DNA of 33,457 bases, from positions 1 to 33,457 of the forward strand of contig CAIQNH010000113.1 of assembly GCA_903873135.1 (NCBI GenBank), written 5' to 3'. A model generated the notes under the pieces. The model was not told the DNA's origin. It saw nothing but the letters and a program-made list of their open reading frames with translations, and ran no database searches. Source of the DNA: an uncultured Actinomycetes bacterium (GTDB lineage: Bacteria; Actinomycetota; Acidimicrobiia; Acidimicrobiales; Microtrichaceae). Below are positions 21,863 through 28,737 of the stretch, piece after piece (the stretch's first letter is position 1; each line of letters begins with the position of its first letter). The position numbers and the translations under genes are program-made.

Positions 21863-22642
21863 ATGATCGAACTCCAGGACACCTCAGCGATCGTCACGGG
21901 CGGGGCCTCGGGCCTCGGCGAGGCCACGGTTCGGGCGCTCGCCGCCCAGGGCGCACGCGTCGTCGTGGCCGACCTCGGCCACCAGACCGAGCGGGGCGAG
22001 GCGCTCGCCAAGGAGGTCGGTGGCCTGTTCGCCGTGGCCGACGTGACCGACACCGACCAGGTGATCGCTGCGGTCGAGGCGGCCAAGGAGCTCGGCCCGC
22101 TCCGGTCGGTCGTGAACTCCGCCGGCATCGGCTGGGCGTCGCGGACCATCGGTCGTGACGGGACCTACGAGTCGGCCCACAACCTCGACGCGTTCAAGAA
22201 GGTGATCGAGATCAACCTGGTCGGCAGCTTCAACGTGACGCGGCTCGCCGCCACGGCGATGTCCCAGACCGACCCGGTCGACGAGGACGGCAGTCGTGGC
22301 GCCGTGGTCAACACCGCGTCGGTCGCCGCCTACGAGGGTCAGATCGGACAGGCCTCCTACACGGCCTCCAAGGCCGGCCTGGTCGGGCTGACGCTGGTGC
22401 TCGCCCGCGACCTGGCCGCCGTGGGCATCCGGGCCAACACGATCGTGCCCGGGTTCTTCGACACCCCGATCTACGGCGGCAACCAGGACATGAAGGACGC
22501 CCTGACGACGCAGACCCTGTTCCCCAAGCGCATGGGCCTGCCCTCGGAGTACGCCTCCCTGGCCGTCGAGCTGATCCGCAACACCTACATCAACGGTGAG
22601 TCGATCCGCATCGACAGCGGGTCGCGGATGCAGCCGAAGTGA
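21863..22642 (+). CDS. Short-chain dehydrogenase, 3-hydroxyacyl-CoA dehydrogenase type 2-like
   Basis: The 259-residue classical SDR starts MIELQDTSAIVTGGASGLGE, with the Rossmann TGGASGLG motif. An acidic residue after the second strand (VVVADLG) predicts NAD(H) preference. Further features are VVNSAGIGWASR, VVNTASVAAYEGQIGQASYT with the Y-T-A-S-K active site, and VPGFFDTPI. The order and the GAVVNTASVAAYEGQIGQ segment are typical of 3-hydroxyacyl-CoA dehydrogenase type 2 (HSD17B10-like) proteins that act in beta-oxidation. ATG 21863 follows a TACGTT box by 8 bases. The exact substrate is inferred from similarity only. Confidence 0.9.
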   Translation: MIELQDTSAIVTGGASGLGEATVRALAAQGARVVVADLGHQTERGEALAKEVGGLFAVADVTDTDQVIAAVEAAKELGPLRSVVNSAGIGWASRTIGRDGTYESAHNLDAFKKVIEINLVGSFNVTRLAATAMSQTDPVDEDGSRGAVVNTASVAAYEGQIGQASYTASKAGLVGLTLVLARDLAAVGIRANTIVPGFFDTPIYGGNQDMKDALTTQTLFPKRMGLPSEYASLAVELIRNTYINGESIRIDSGSRMQPK

Positions 22643-22669
22643 TCCGGCTCGGGCTCGTCGCAGCCTGAC

Positions 22670-23341
22670 TCAGCGCAACGGCGTGGCCGCCGTCAGCACC
22701 TCGGCCCCCTCCGGCACCCTGCCGGGCCGACCCAGCCAGTACCGGTGGTCCGCGGCGCGCAGGAGCGCGTGGTCACCGGAGGTGTTGCCGTAGGCGGACC
22801 GTCGCCCCTCGGCGGGGACGATCCCGGATCGCTCCATCCAGTCGTGGAGCTGGACGACCTTCTGCTCGGCCCGGACGTTCGGTCGACGCATCGACCCGGT
22901 CAGCAGGCCGTCCCGGACCTCCGGGTCGACGCCCACCACGCCGGCCATGCCGAGCTCGCGGGCGATCGGACGCAGGTAGTACACGAGCGAGGCCGAGACG
23001 AGCACGCAGGTGTCGCCCCGGGCGCGGTGCGACCTGATCCGGTGCAGCACCAGCGGCCGGAGCTGGTCCTCGCTGAGCAGGTCGCGGGCGTACCGCTCGC
23101 CCAGCTCCTCGAGCTCGGTCTCGGCCCGTCCAGCCAGCAGGAGGTCGATCAGCTCGGCCTTCACCGCGTCCCGGTCCCGGGGGTCGACCCGGCCCCGGAC
23201 GGCCCGGAGTCCCACCTGCCGCCACCCGTCGAGGAACCGACGCCGACCGGCGGCCAGCGCCAGGAACGGCACCAGGGTGTCCCTGCGACTGACGGTGCCG
23301 TCGAAGTCGAACGCGGCCAGGCCGCCGGTGGTCTCGGTCAC
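22670..23341 (-). CDS. HAD-superfamily phosphatase, subfamily IB (SerB-like)
   Basis: The 223-residue product has the HAD nucleophile motif AAFDFDGTVSRRDTLVPFL, motif II TCVLVSASLVYYLRPIA, a Lys in EQKVVQLHDWM, and motif III YGNTSGDHALLRAAD. The subfamily IB cap (about residues 30-95) is present. Members dephosphorylate small phosphate esters such as phosphoserine or lysophospholipids; the substrate is not readable here. GTG 23341 lies 3 bases after the stop of the SRPBCC gene, so the pair is probably one transcript starting at the TAGGTT box near 23800. Confidence 0.9.
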   Translation of the reverse strand: MTETTGGLAAFDFDGTVSRRDTLVPFLALAAGRRRFLDGWRQVGLRAVRGRVDPRDRDAVKAELIDLLLAGRAETELEELGERYARDLLSEDQLRPLVLHRIRSHRARGDTCVLVSASLVYYLRPIARELGMAGVVGVDPEVRDGLLTGSMRRPNVRAEQKVVQLHDWMERSGIVPAEGRRSAYGNTSGDHALLRAADHRYWLGRPGRVPEGAEVLTAATPLR

Positions 23342-23344
23342 CGA

Positions 23345-23791
23345 TCAGGTGCCGGAGCGACGGTTGGTGACGAAGGCGTCGAGGCGCTCGAGCGTCTGCT
23401 CCATGTTGCGCTGGTTCCTCGGACCCCAGCCCGCCAGCGCGATGTAGGGCTTGGCGAGCGAGGACGACCAGTCGAACGTCTCGGTCACGAGCGTGCCACC
23501 GTCGACCGCCTCGAACTCGTAGCGCCACTTCCAGCCACCGGCGTGGGACCAGGCGATCCGACGACCCTCCTCGTACTCCACGACCTTGTTCGAGATCAGG
23601 TACGGCAGGCCGATCCGCATGCTGGCGGTGAACCGCTCACCGAGGGCGAGCTTCCGGCTCCCACCCCGCACGCCGCGCACGCTGCCGGATCCGTCGAACA
23701 CGGCGTGCATGGTCGGATCGGCGACCAGGTCGAACAGCTCCTGGGGGTCGGCGTCGACGACTCGGGAGGCAGAGATGTGCTCCGAACCCAT
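23345..23791 (-). CDS. SRPBCC-family (polyketide cyclase/dehydrase-like) protein
   Basis: The 148-residue product has the START-like helix-grip pattern: SASRVVDADPQELFDLVADP, then alternating strands (GERFTASMRIGLPYLISNKV, EGRRIAWSHAGGWKWRYEFE, GTLVTETFDWS), and the long C-terminal helix (RNMEQTLERLDAFVTNR). Such proteins bind hydrophobic ligands. No catalytic residues can be assigned. ATG 23791 follows TAGGTT by 6 bases. The HAD phosphatase gene follows after 3 bases. Confidence 0.88.
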   Translation of the reverse strand: MGSEHISASRVVDADPQELFDLVADPTMHAVFDGSGSVRGVRGGSRKLALGERFTASMRIGLPYLISNKVVEYEEGRRIAWSHAGGWKWRYEFEAVDGGTLVTETFDWSSSLAKPYIALAGWGPRNQRNMEQTLERLDAFVTNRRSGT

Positions 23792-23797
23792 GCGCTG

Positions 23798-23803
23798 AAC
23801 CTA
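23798..23803 (-). promoter_or_regulatory. -10 box of a probable leaderless promoter for the SRPBCC-HAD pair
   Basis: On the minus strand TAGGTT is followed by CAGCGC and then ATG 23791. No Shine-Dalgarno lies between. Confidence 0.5.
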
Positions 23804-23814
23804 GTGCAGCGGCC

Positions 23815-24714
23815 TCAGCGGCCGAGGACCCCCCGCAGTGCCGGTTCGAGTTCGGGGTCCGAGAAGCCGAACCCGGCGGACTCGAGCACCCGGGGAACCA
23901 CCCGCTGGCTCGTGAGCAGCAGCGAGTCGGCGAGCTCCCGGCCGAGCAGCAGGCGCGGGCCGATCATCGGGATGACGGTGGTCGGTCGTCCGAGGACGCG
24001 ACCGAGGGTCCGGGCGAACTCGGCGTTGGTGGCGGGGTTGGGGGCGGTGAGGTTCACCGGGCCGGCGACCTCGGCGGTCAGGAGGAACTCGATGGCGGCG
24101 ACCTGGTCGGCGAGGGTGATCCAGCTCCAGAACTGTCGGCCGGACCCGGATCGACCGCCCAGGCCGAGCTTGAAGAACGTCAGCTGCTTGCCCAGCGCCC
24201 CGCCGTCGGCGTCGAGGACGATCCCGGTGCGCAGCAGCGCCGTGCGGATCCCGGCGTCGCTCGCCGCACCGGTCGCCGCCTCCCAGTCCACGCAGACCTG
24301 CGCCAGGAAGTCGGTGCCGGGGGGCCGGGACTCGTCGACGACCTCGTCGCCCGTGTCGCCGTAGTACCCGATGGCGGAGCCGGAGAGGAACACCGACGGG
24401 GGGCGGTCCAGGGCGGCCAGCGTCTCGGCGAGGAGGGTCGTCCCCCGCACCCGCGAGTCCCGGATCCGTTGCTTCTGCTCGGTGCTCCAGCGGCGTTCGC
24501 CGATGCCCTCGCCCGCCAGGTTGACCACGGCGTCCACACCCTCGAGCGCCGCGGCGTCGATCCGGCCGGCCGCGGGGTCCCAGGTGACGGTGTCGCCGGT
24601 GGTGTCGGTGGTCGAGGGTCGCACCACGCTGAGGACCCGGTGGCCCGCTGCGGCGAGGCGACGCCGCAGCGCTGAGCCGATCAGACCTGACGAACCCGTG
24701 ATGGCGATGTCCAC
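23815..24714 (-). CDS. TIGR01777-family NAD-dependent epimerase-like protein (YfcH/SulA-related)
   Basis: The 299-residue product starts MDIAITGSSGLIGSALRRRL with the Rossmann glycine motif. It continues VDAVVNLAGEGIGERRWSTE, SRVRGTTLLAETLAAL, and FLSGSAIGYYGDTGDEVVDE with the S/Y region. It ends with the family-specific tail VPRVLESAGFGFSDPELEPA followed by LRGVLGR. The natural substrate of this widespread family is not established. GTG 24714 has no strong Shine-Dalgarno. The gene lies 39 bases downstream of the DprE2-like gene on the same strand and may share its transcript. Confidence 0.92.
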   Translation of the reverse strand: MDIAITGSSGLIGSALRRRLAAAGHRVLSVVRPSTTDTTGDTVTWDPAAGRIDAAALEGVDAVVNLAGEGIGERRWSTEQKQRIRDSRVRGTTLLAETLAALDRPPSVFLSGSAIGYYGDTGDEVVDESRPPGTDFLAQVCVDWEAATGAASDAGIRTALLRTGIVLDADGGALGKQLTFFKLGLGGRSGSGRQFWSWITLADQVAAIEFLLTAEVAGPVNLTAPNPATNAEFARTLGRVLGRPTTVIPMIGPRLLLGRELADSLLLTSQRVVPRVLESAGFGFSDPELEPALRGVLGR

Positions 24715-24753
24715 GACAGGGCCAACCCCGCCGCAGGGCCGGTCATTCCGGAC

Positions 24754-25521
24754 TCAACCCCTCGCTGCCACCCGTCGCCAGAGGAGCCGCGGGAGGTTGC
24801 GGAACACCGCGAAGGGGTACTTGAGCAGCGGCGGCGCCCACAGGACCTCCTGTCCCTTGGCCAGGCCGGAGGTGATCACCTCGGCCACGGCCTCCGGTGT
24901 CGTCGAGAACGGAGCTGCGTCCATGCCCTCGGTCATCTTGGTGTGGACGAACCCGGGTCGCACCACCACGACCCGCACGCCGGTCCCGGTGAGCGAGTCC
25001 CCGAGTCCCTGGGCGAAGGCGTCGAGTCCCGCCTTGGTGGAGCCGTAGACGAAGTTGTCGGCCCGTGTCCGGACGCCGGCGACCGACGACATGACCACGA
25101 TGACGCCGTGTCCCTGCGTCCTGAGTCGCCGGGCGACGGCGAGGCACGACGAGACGAGCCCGGCGAAGTTGATCTCCACGGCCTTGGCGGCGAATGCCGG
25201 GTCGGCGTCGAAGGCCTCCTGGCTGCCGAGGATCCCGGCCGGGACGTAGACGAGGTCGATGTCCCCGAACCGGTCGAAGATCTCGTCGACCACCCGCTCG
25301 TGACTCGCCGGGTCGGTCGACTCCCAGTGGACCTGCTCGACGGTGGTCGCCCCGGCGGCCCGCACCGCCTCCTCGACGGCGTCCATGCCGTCCTCGGGTC
25401 GTCCGGCGAGCACGACCGTGTGGCAGCGTCCCCGGGCCAGCCGGACGCACAGCGCCCGGCCGATGTCCGACCCGCCGCCCAGCACCAGCACCGACTGCAC
25501 CTCGCCCAGAGCGTCTCGCAC
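24754..25521 (-). CDS. dprE2: DprE2-like decaprenylphosphoryl-2-keto-ribose reductase
   Basis: DprE2 reduces the 2-keto intermediate to decaprenylphosphoryl-arabinose, the arabinose donor for cell-wall arabinan in mycobacteria. The 255-residue SDR resembles mycobacterial DprE2 along its length: MRDALGEVQSVLVLGGGSDI near the start, IVVMSSVAGVRTRADNFVYG then STKAGLDAFAQGLGD (Tyr and Lys of the active site), VRVVVVRPGFVHTKM, and the tail KGQEVLWAPPLLKYPFAVFR then NLPRLLWRRV. GTG 25521 has a good GGAGG site upstream. The partner oxidase DprE1 is not in the window, so substrate identity is inferred. Another polyprenyl-sugar or lipid reductase role remains possible. Confidence 0.85.
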   Translation of the reverse strand: MRDALGEVQSVLVLGGGSDIGRALCVRLARGRCHTVVLAGRPEDGMDAVEEAVRAAGATTVEQVHWESTDPASHERVVDEIFDRFGDIDLVYVPAGILGSQEAFDADPAFAAKAVEINFAGLVSSCLAVARRLRTQGHGVIVVMSSVAGVRTRADNFVYGSTKAGLDAFAQGLGDSLTGTGVRVVVVRPGFVHTKMTEGMDAAPFSTTPEAVAEVITSGLAKGQEVLWAPPLLKYPFAVFRNLPRLLWRRVAARG

Positions 25522-25566
25522 GGGTTCCTCCTGCTCGATCCCCGACGGTCGTCGGACCGGTCGGTG

Positions 25567-25598
25567 AGCCTAACCGGACCCCGGGCCCGGTCTAGCGT
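25567..25598. promoter_or_regulatory. Divergent -10 boxes between dprE2-like gene and the microprotein
   Basis: Minus-strand TAGGCT (25572-25567) would give the dprE2-like gene a leader of roughly 40 bases carrying GGAGG. Plus-strand TAGCGT (25593-25598) is 7 bases before the GTG of the 29-residue ORF at 25606, a leaderless layout. Confidence 0.5.
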
Positions 25599-25605
25599 GA
25601 CCGAC

Positions 25606-25695
25606 GTGAGCACCCGCACCCTGATCGTCCTCGCCCTCCTCTGCGGCCTGGCGGTCCTGGTCGCCTTCGCCGTCCAGGTCCTGCTGGTCGTCTGA
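25606..25695 (+). CDS. 29-residue single-helix membrane microprotein
   Basis: The ORF starts MSTRTLIVLALLCGLAVLVA and is almost wholly one hydrophobic helix (about residues 5-29) after a short Ser-Thr-Arg-Thr start, ending VQVLLVV. A TAGCGT box lies 7 bases before GTG 25606, the same layout as the promoters of clear genes in this window, and no other gene occupies these bases. Orientation by the positive-inside rule would put the N terminus in the cytoplasm. It ends 73 bases before lpd, which has its own -10 box. Such a short ORF could be chance. The promoter, start and uninterrupted helix make it credible. Confidence 0.5.
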   Translation: MSTRTLIVLALLCGLAVLVAFAVQVLLVV

Positions 25696-25755
25696 GCCGG
25701 CAGGACCCGGAGCGGGGCCCCGGCCCGGGCGGTCCCGACCGGCGGCAGGCGTCGC

Positions 25756-25761
25756 TAGGCT
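25756..25761 (+). promoter_or_regulatory. -10 box of a probable leaderless promoter for lpd
   Basis: TAGGCT is followed by CGCCGGT and the GTG of lpd at 25769. No Shine-Dalgarno is present. Confidence 0.55.
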
Positions 25762-25768
25762 CGCCGGT

Positions 25769-27175
25769 GTGAGTGAGACCTCGTTCGACCTGGTGGTGAT
25801 CGGTGGTGGCCCCGGTGGCTACGGCGCGGCGTTGTACGCGGCCTCGGCGGGTCTGTCCGTCGCCGTGGTCGAGCGGGACAAGGTCGGCGGCACGTGCCTC
25901 CACCGGGGCTGCATCCCGGCCAAGGAGTTCCTGGAGACGGCGTCGGTGGTCCGCACCGTCAAGCACGCCGGTGAGTTCGGCGTGGTCGTCGAGCCCCGGT
26001 CGCTCGACTGGCCGGTGGTGCTGCAGCGCAAGCAACAGGTGATCGACCGTCTCTTCGGCGGGGTCAGCCAGCTGCTCAAGGGTCGCAAGGTCGAGGTGTT
26101 CGCCGGCACGGGCACGCTCGGGGCCGACCGGACGGTCACCGTCCGCAACGACGAGACCGGGGAGTCGGCGGTGCTCACCGGCGGTGCCGTGGTGCTGGCG
26201 AGCGGCTCGGTGCCGCGGATCCTGCCGGGATTCGAGCCCGGTGGTGTGGTGGTGACCTCCGACGAGTTCTTCGACATCGGCCAGGTCCCGTACCGGTCGG
26301 TGGTGATCGGCGGCGGCGCGATCGGCTGCGAGTTCGCCTCGACGCTCGCCGACCTGGGTTCGCAGGTCACGCTGCTCGAGGCGCTCCCGAAGATCCTCCC
26401 CGGCTGCGACGAGGACGTCACCCGGGTGGTGGTGCAGTCGTTCAAGAAGAAGGGCATCGACGTGCGCACCGGCGTGGCGGTCGAGGGTCACGCCCCCAAC
26501 GGCGCCGGCGGCACCACGGTGCAGCTCGGCGACGGCTCGACGCTGGACAGCGAGCTCGTCGTGGTCTCGATCGGGCGTCGTCCGAACACGGCGTCGCTGC
26601 TCGGCCCGGGAGCCGGTGTGGAGCTGACCGACCGGGGTCACGTCGACGTCGACGACCACTACCGGACCCACGCCGAAGGGGTCTACGCGATCGGCGACGT
26701 GATCGACTCGCCCCAGCTGGCCCACGTGGCCTTCGCCGAGGCCATCTGCGTGGTGCGGCTCATCCTGGGCGAGGACGTCCCGCCGGTCGACGACGACTTC
26801 GTGCCGTGGGCGATCTACTGCAACCCGGAGGTGGCCTTCGCCGGGTACTCCGAGTCCCAGGCGAGGGAGCGGGGCCTCGAGGTGGTCACCTCGAAGCACC
26901 GGTTCGCCGGCAACAGCCGGGCCATGATCCTGGGCGAGACGGACGGGCTCGTGAAGGTCATCGCCGAGCGCGACGCCGACGGACGGGCCGGTCGGATCCT
27001 CGGGGTGCACATGGTGGGACCCTGGGTCACCGAGCAGCTCTCCGGCGGGTACCTGGCCGTCAACTGGGAGGCCACCGTCGACGAGGTGGCCGCCTTCATC
27101 CAGCCGCACCCGTCCCTGACCGAGCTGTTCGGTGAGACCGTCCTGTCGTTGACGGGTCGGTCGCTGCACGGCTGA
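25769..27175 (+). CDS. lpdA: Dihydrolipoamide dehydrogenase (E3)
   Basis: E3 re-oxidises the dihydrolipoyl group of E2 using FAD, a redox disulfide and NAD+. The 468-residue product has the FAD motif VVIGGGPGGYGAALYAASAG, the redox pair C43-x4-C48 in GGTCLHRGCIPAKEFL, the NAD motif VVIGGGAIGCEFASTLADLG, EGVYAIGDVIDSPQLAHVAF, and the C-terminal QPHPSLTELFGET with the His-Glu pair. Length and motifs are complete. It precedes the E2 gene by 68 bases in the same direction and lies in a block that also makes the lipoyl cofactor. Confidence 0.96.
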   Translation: MSETSFDLVVIGGGPGGYGAALYAASAGLSVAVVERDKVGGTCLHRGCIPAKEFLETASVVRTVKHAGEFGVVVEPRSLDWPVVLQRKQQVIDRLFGGVSQLLKGRKVEVFAGTGTLGADRTVTVRNDETGESAVLTGGAVVLASGSVPRILPGFEPGGVVVTSDEFFDIGQVPYRSVVIGGGAIGCEFASTLADLGSQVTLLEALPKILPGCDEDVTRVVVQSFKKKGIDVRTGVAVEGHAPNGAGGTTVQLGDGSTLDSELVVVSIGRRPNTASLLGPGAGVELTDRGHVDVDDHYRTHAEGVYAIGDVIDSPQLAHVAFAEAICVVRLILGEDVPPVDDDFVPWAIYCNPEVAFAGYSESQARERGLEVVTSKHRFAGNSRAMILGETDGLVKVIAERDADGRAGRILGVHMVGPWVTEQLSGGYLAVNWEATVDEVAAFIQPHPSLTELFGETVLSLTGRSLHG

Positions 27176-27205
27176 ACCCCCGGCCGTCGCTGCGTCACGG
27201 CGACG

Positions 27206-27239
27206 TAGGCTGGACCCGCGACCCCCCCCACCAGGAGGA
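27206..27239 (+). promoter_or_regulatory. Promoter box and strong ribosome site for the E2 gene
   Basis: TAGGCT at 27206-27211 could start a transcript of roughly 25 leader bases. AGGAGG at 27234-27239 is followed by ACCC and ATG 27244. Unlike its neighbours, this gene has a classic Shine-Dalgarno, consistent with high translation of E2. Confidence 0.55.
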
Positions 27240-27243
27240 CCCC

Positions 27244-28737
27244 ATGACCGACATCGTGATGCCGCAGCTCGGTGAGTCCGTCACCGAGGGCACGATCACC
27301 CGTTGGTTCAAGGCGGTGGGCGACAGCGTCACCGAGGACGAGCCGCTCTTCGAGGTGTCCACCGACAAGGTGGACACCGAGGTCCCGGCACCAGCTGGTG
27401 GGGTCCTCACCGAGATCCTCGTGTCCGAGGGCGACACCGTGGACGTGGGCACCGTCCTGGCCGTGCTGGGTGGCGCCGGGGCGGCACCGGCCCCGGCGAC
27501 CGAGGTCGCACCTGCCGCGGCCCCGGCTGCGGCCCCGGTGGAGCCGACCCCCGCACCGGCACCGGCACCCGCTCCGGTCGAGCCTGCACCTGCACCTGCA
27601 CCTGCACCCGCACCTGCGGCGGCCCCGGCCCCGGTGGAGCCGACCCCCGCAGCGGTCGAGCCGACGCCCGCCCCGCAACCGGCACCCGCACCAGCCGCAG
27701 CCGCCTCCGGCGGCGGCCCGGTGCTGTCGCCCCTGGTCCGCCGTCTCGTCGCCGAGCACGGACTCGACGTGTCGCAGATCCGTGGCACCGGCGTGGGCGG
27801 TCGCATCACCCGGGAGGACGTCTTCGACGCCATCGACGCTGCGGCTGCCGCCTCGAGCGCCCCGGCTCCGGGACCGGCTCCGGCCCCGGCACCGGCTCCG
27901 GCACCGGCTCCGGCCCCGGCACCGGCACCGGCTCCGGCACCGACCCAGGCGACGCCGGGATCTGCGCCGGCGTCCGCGGTGGGTCCCCGGACGAGCGCCG
28001 ACCCGGCGCCCATGCACCACGGCGCCGGCGACCGCGTGGTGGAGCTCAACAAGATCCGCAGGGTGACCGGGGAGCACATGGTCGCCTCCAAGGCGATCTC
28101 GCCGCACGCCGTGACCGTCGTCGAGGTCGACTTCGAGGGCGTCGACTCCGTTCGACGTGCCGTCGGCGAGGAGTTCCGGGCGACCGAGGGCTACTCGCTC
28201 ACGTACCTGCCGTTCGTGTCCCGGGCCGTCATCGACGCGCTCCACGAGTTCCCCCGCATGAACGCTGCGGTCGACGGCGGCTCCCTCGTGATCCACAACG
28301 AGGTGCACCTGGCGATCGCGGTCGACCTCGACTTCGAGGGACTCCTCGCCCCCGTGGTGCGCAACGCGCACGAGCAGCGTCTGCGTGCCATCGCCGCCGA
28401 CATCCGCTCGTTGGCCGACCGGGCCAGGTCCAGGCAGCTCGGACCCGACGAGCTCTCGGGGGGCACGTTCACCATCTCCAACTCGGGGAGCTACGGGACC
28501 GAGATCGTCATCCCGATCATCAACCAGCCCCAGGTGGCGATCCTGTCGACCGACGGCGTCCGTCGACGGCCGGTGGTCGTCGACGACGGTCGGGGTGGCG
28601 AGGCGATCGCCGTCCACTCGGTCGGCAACCTCACGCTCGCCTGGGACCACCGGGCCTTCGACGGCGCCTACGCGGCGGCGTTCGTCGCTCGCGTGCGCGA
28701 CATCATCGAGACCCGGGACTGGGCGTCCGAGCTCTGA
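27244..28737 (+). CDS. sucB: 2-oxoacid dehydrogenase E2 (dihydrolipoyl acyltransferase), single lipoyl domain
   Basis: E2 carries the lipoyl arm and forms the core of a 2-oxoacid dehydrogenase complex. The 497-residue protein has a lipoyl domain at residues 1-78 with the modified lysine K42 in STDKVDTEV. A long Ala-Pro linker follows (about 79-158), then the E1/E3-binding domain (about 160-197, SPLVRRLVAEHGLDVSQIRG with GRITREDVFDAI). A second Ala-Pro linker (about 199-250) leads to the catalytic domain (about 257-497) with SNSGSYGTEIVIPIINQPQV and the active-site H469-x3-D473-G. Whether it serves pyruvate, 2-oxoglutarate or branched-chain acids is uncertain, so the gene symbol is provisional. 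Its stop overlaps the LipB-LipA start (TGATG). Confidence 0.92.
   Translation: MTDIVMPQLGESVTEGTITRWFKAVGDSVTEDEPLFEVSTDKVDTEVPAPAGGVLTEILVSEGDTVDVGTVLAVLGGAGAAPAPATEVAPAAAPAAAPVEPTPAPAPAPAPVEPAPAPAPAPAPAAAPAPVEPTPAAVEPTPAPQPAPAPAAAASGGGPVLSPLVRRLVAEHGLDVSQIRGTGVGGRITREDVFDAIDAAAAASSAPAPGPAPAPAPAPAPAPAPAPAPAPAPTQATPGSAPASAVGPRTSADPAPMHHGAGDRVVELNKIRRVTGEHMVASKAISPHAVTVVEVDFEGVDSVRRAVGEEFRATEGYSLTYLPFVSRAVIDALHEFPRMNAAVDGGSLVIHNEVHLAIAVDLDFEGLLAPVVRNAHEQRLRAIAADIRSLADRARSRQLGPDELSGGTFTISNSGSYGTEIVIPIINQPQVAILSTDGVRRRPVVVDDGRGGEAIAVHSVGNLTLAWDHRAFDGAYAAAFVARVRDIIETRDWASEL
27475..27715 (+). repeat. Ala-Pro-rich linker repeats in E2 (first linker)
   Basis: Short imperfect tandem units such as GCACCTGCACCT and CCGGCACCGGC encode Ala-Pro dipeptides with two near-copies of A-P-V-E-P-T-P-A. 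The repeats are coding and in frame and serve as the flexible swinging-arm linker. Confidence 0.75.
27844..28010 (+). repeat. Ala-Pro-rich linker repeats in E2 (second linker)
   Basis: Tandem CCGGCTCCGG / CCGGCACCGG units encode about ten Pro-Ala dipeptides between the peripheral-subunit-binding and catalytic domains. Such arrays can change length by slippage without losing frame when the unit is a multiple of six bases. Confidence 0.7.

Noticed and set aside
25696-25768. A terminator or riboswitch in the GC-rich gap between the microprotein and lpd
   Set aside because: Runs such as GGGGCCCCGGCCCGGG can fold in several weak ways, but no single stable stem with a plausible tail stands out. 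Only the -10 box near lpd is supported.
27475-28010. A possible CRISPR-like or satellite repeat
   Set aside because: The units are short, irregular and in frame, and encode the Ala-Pro linkers of E2. There are no spacers of constant length.
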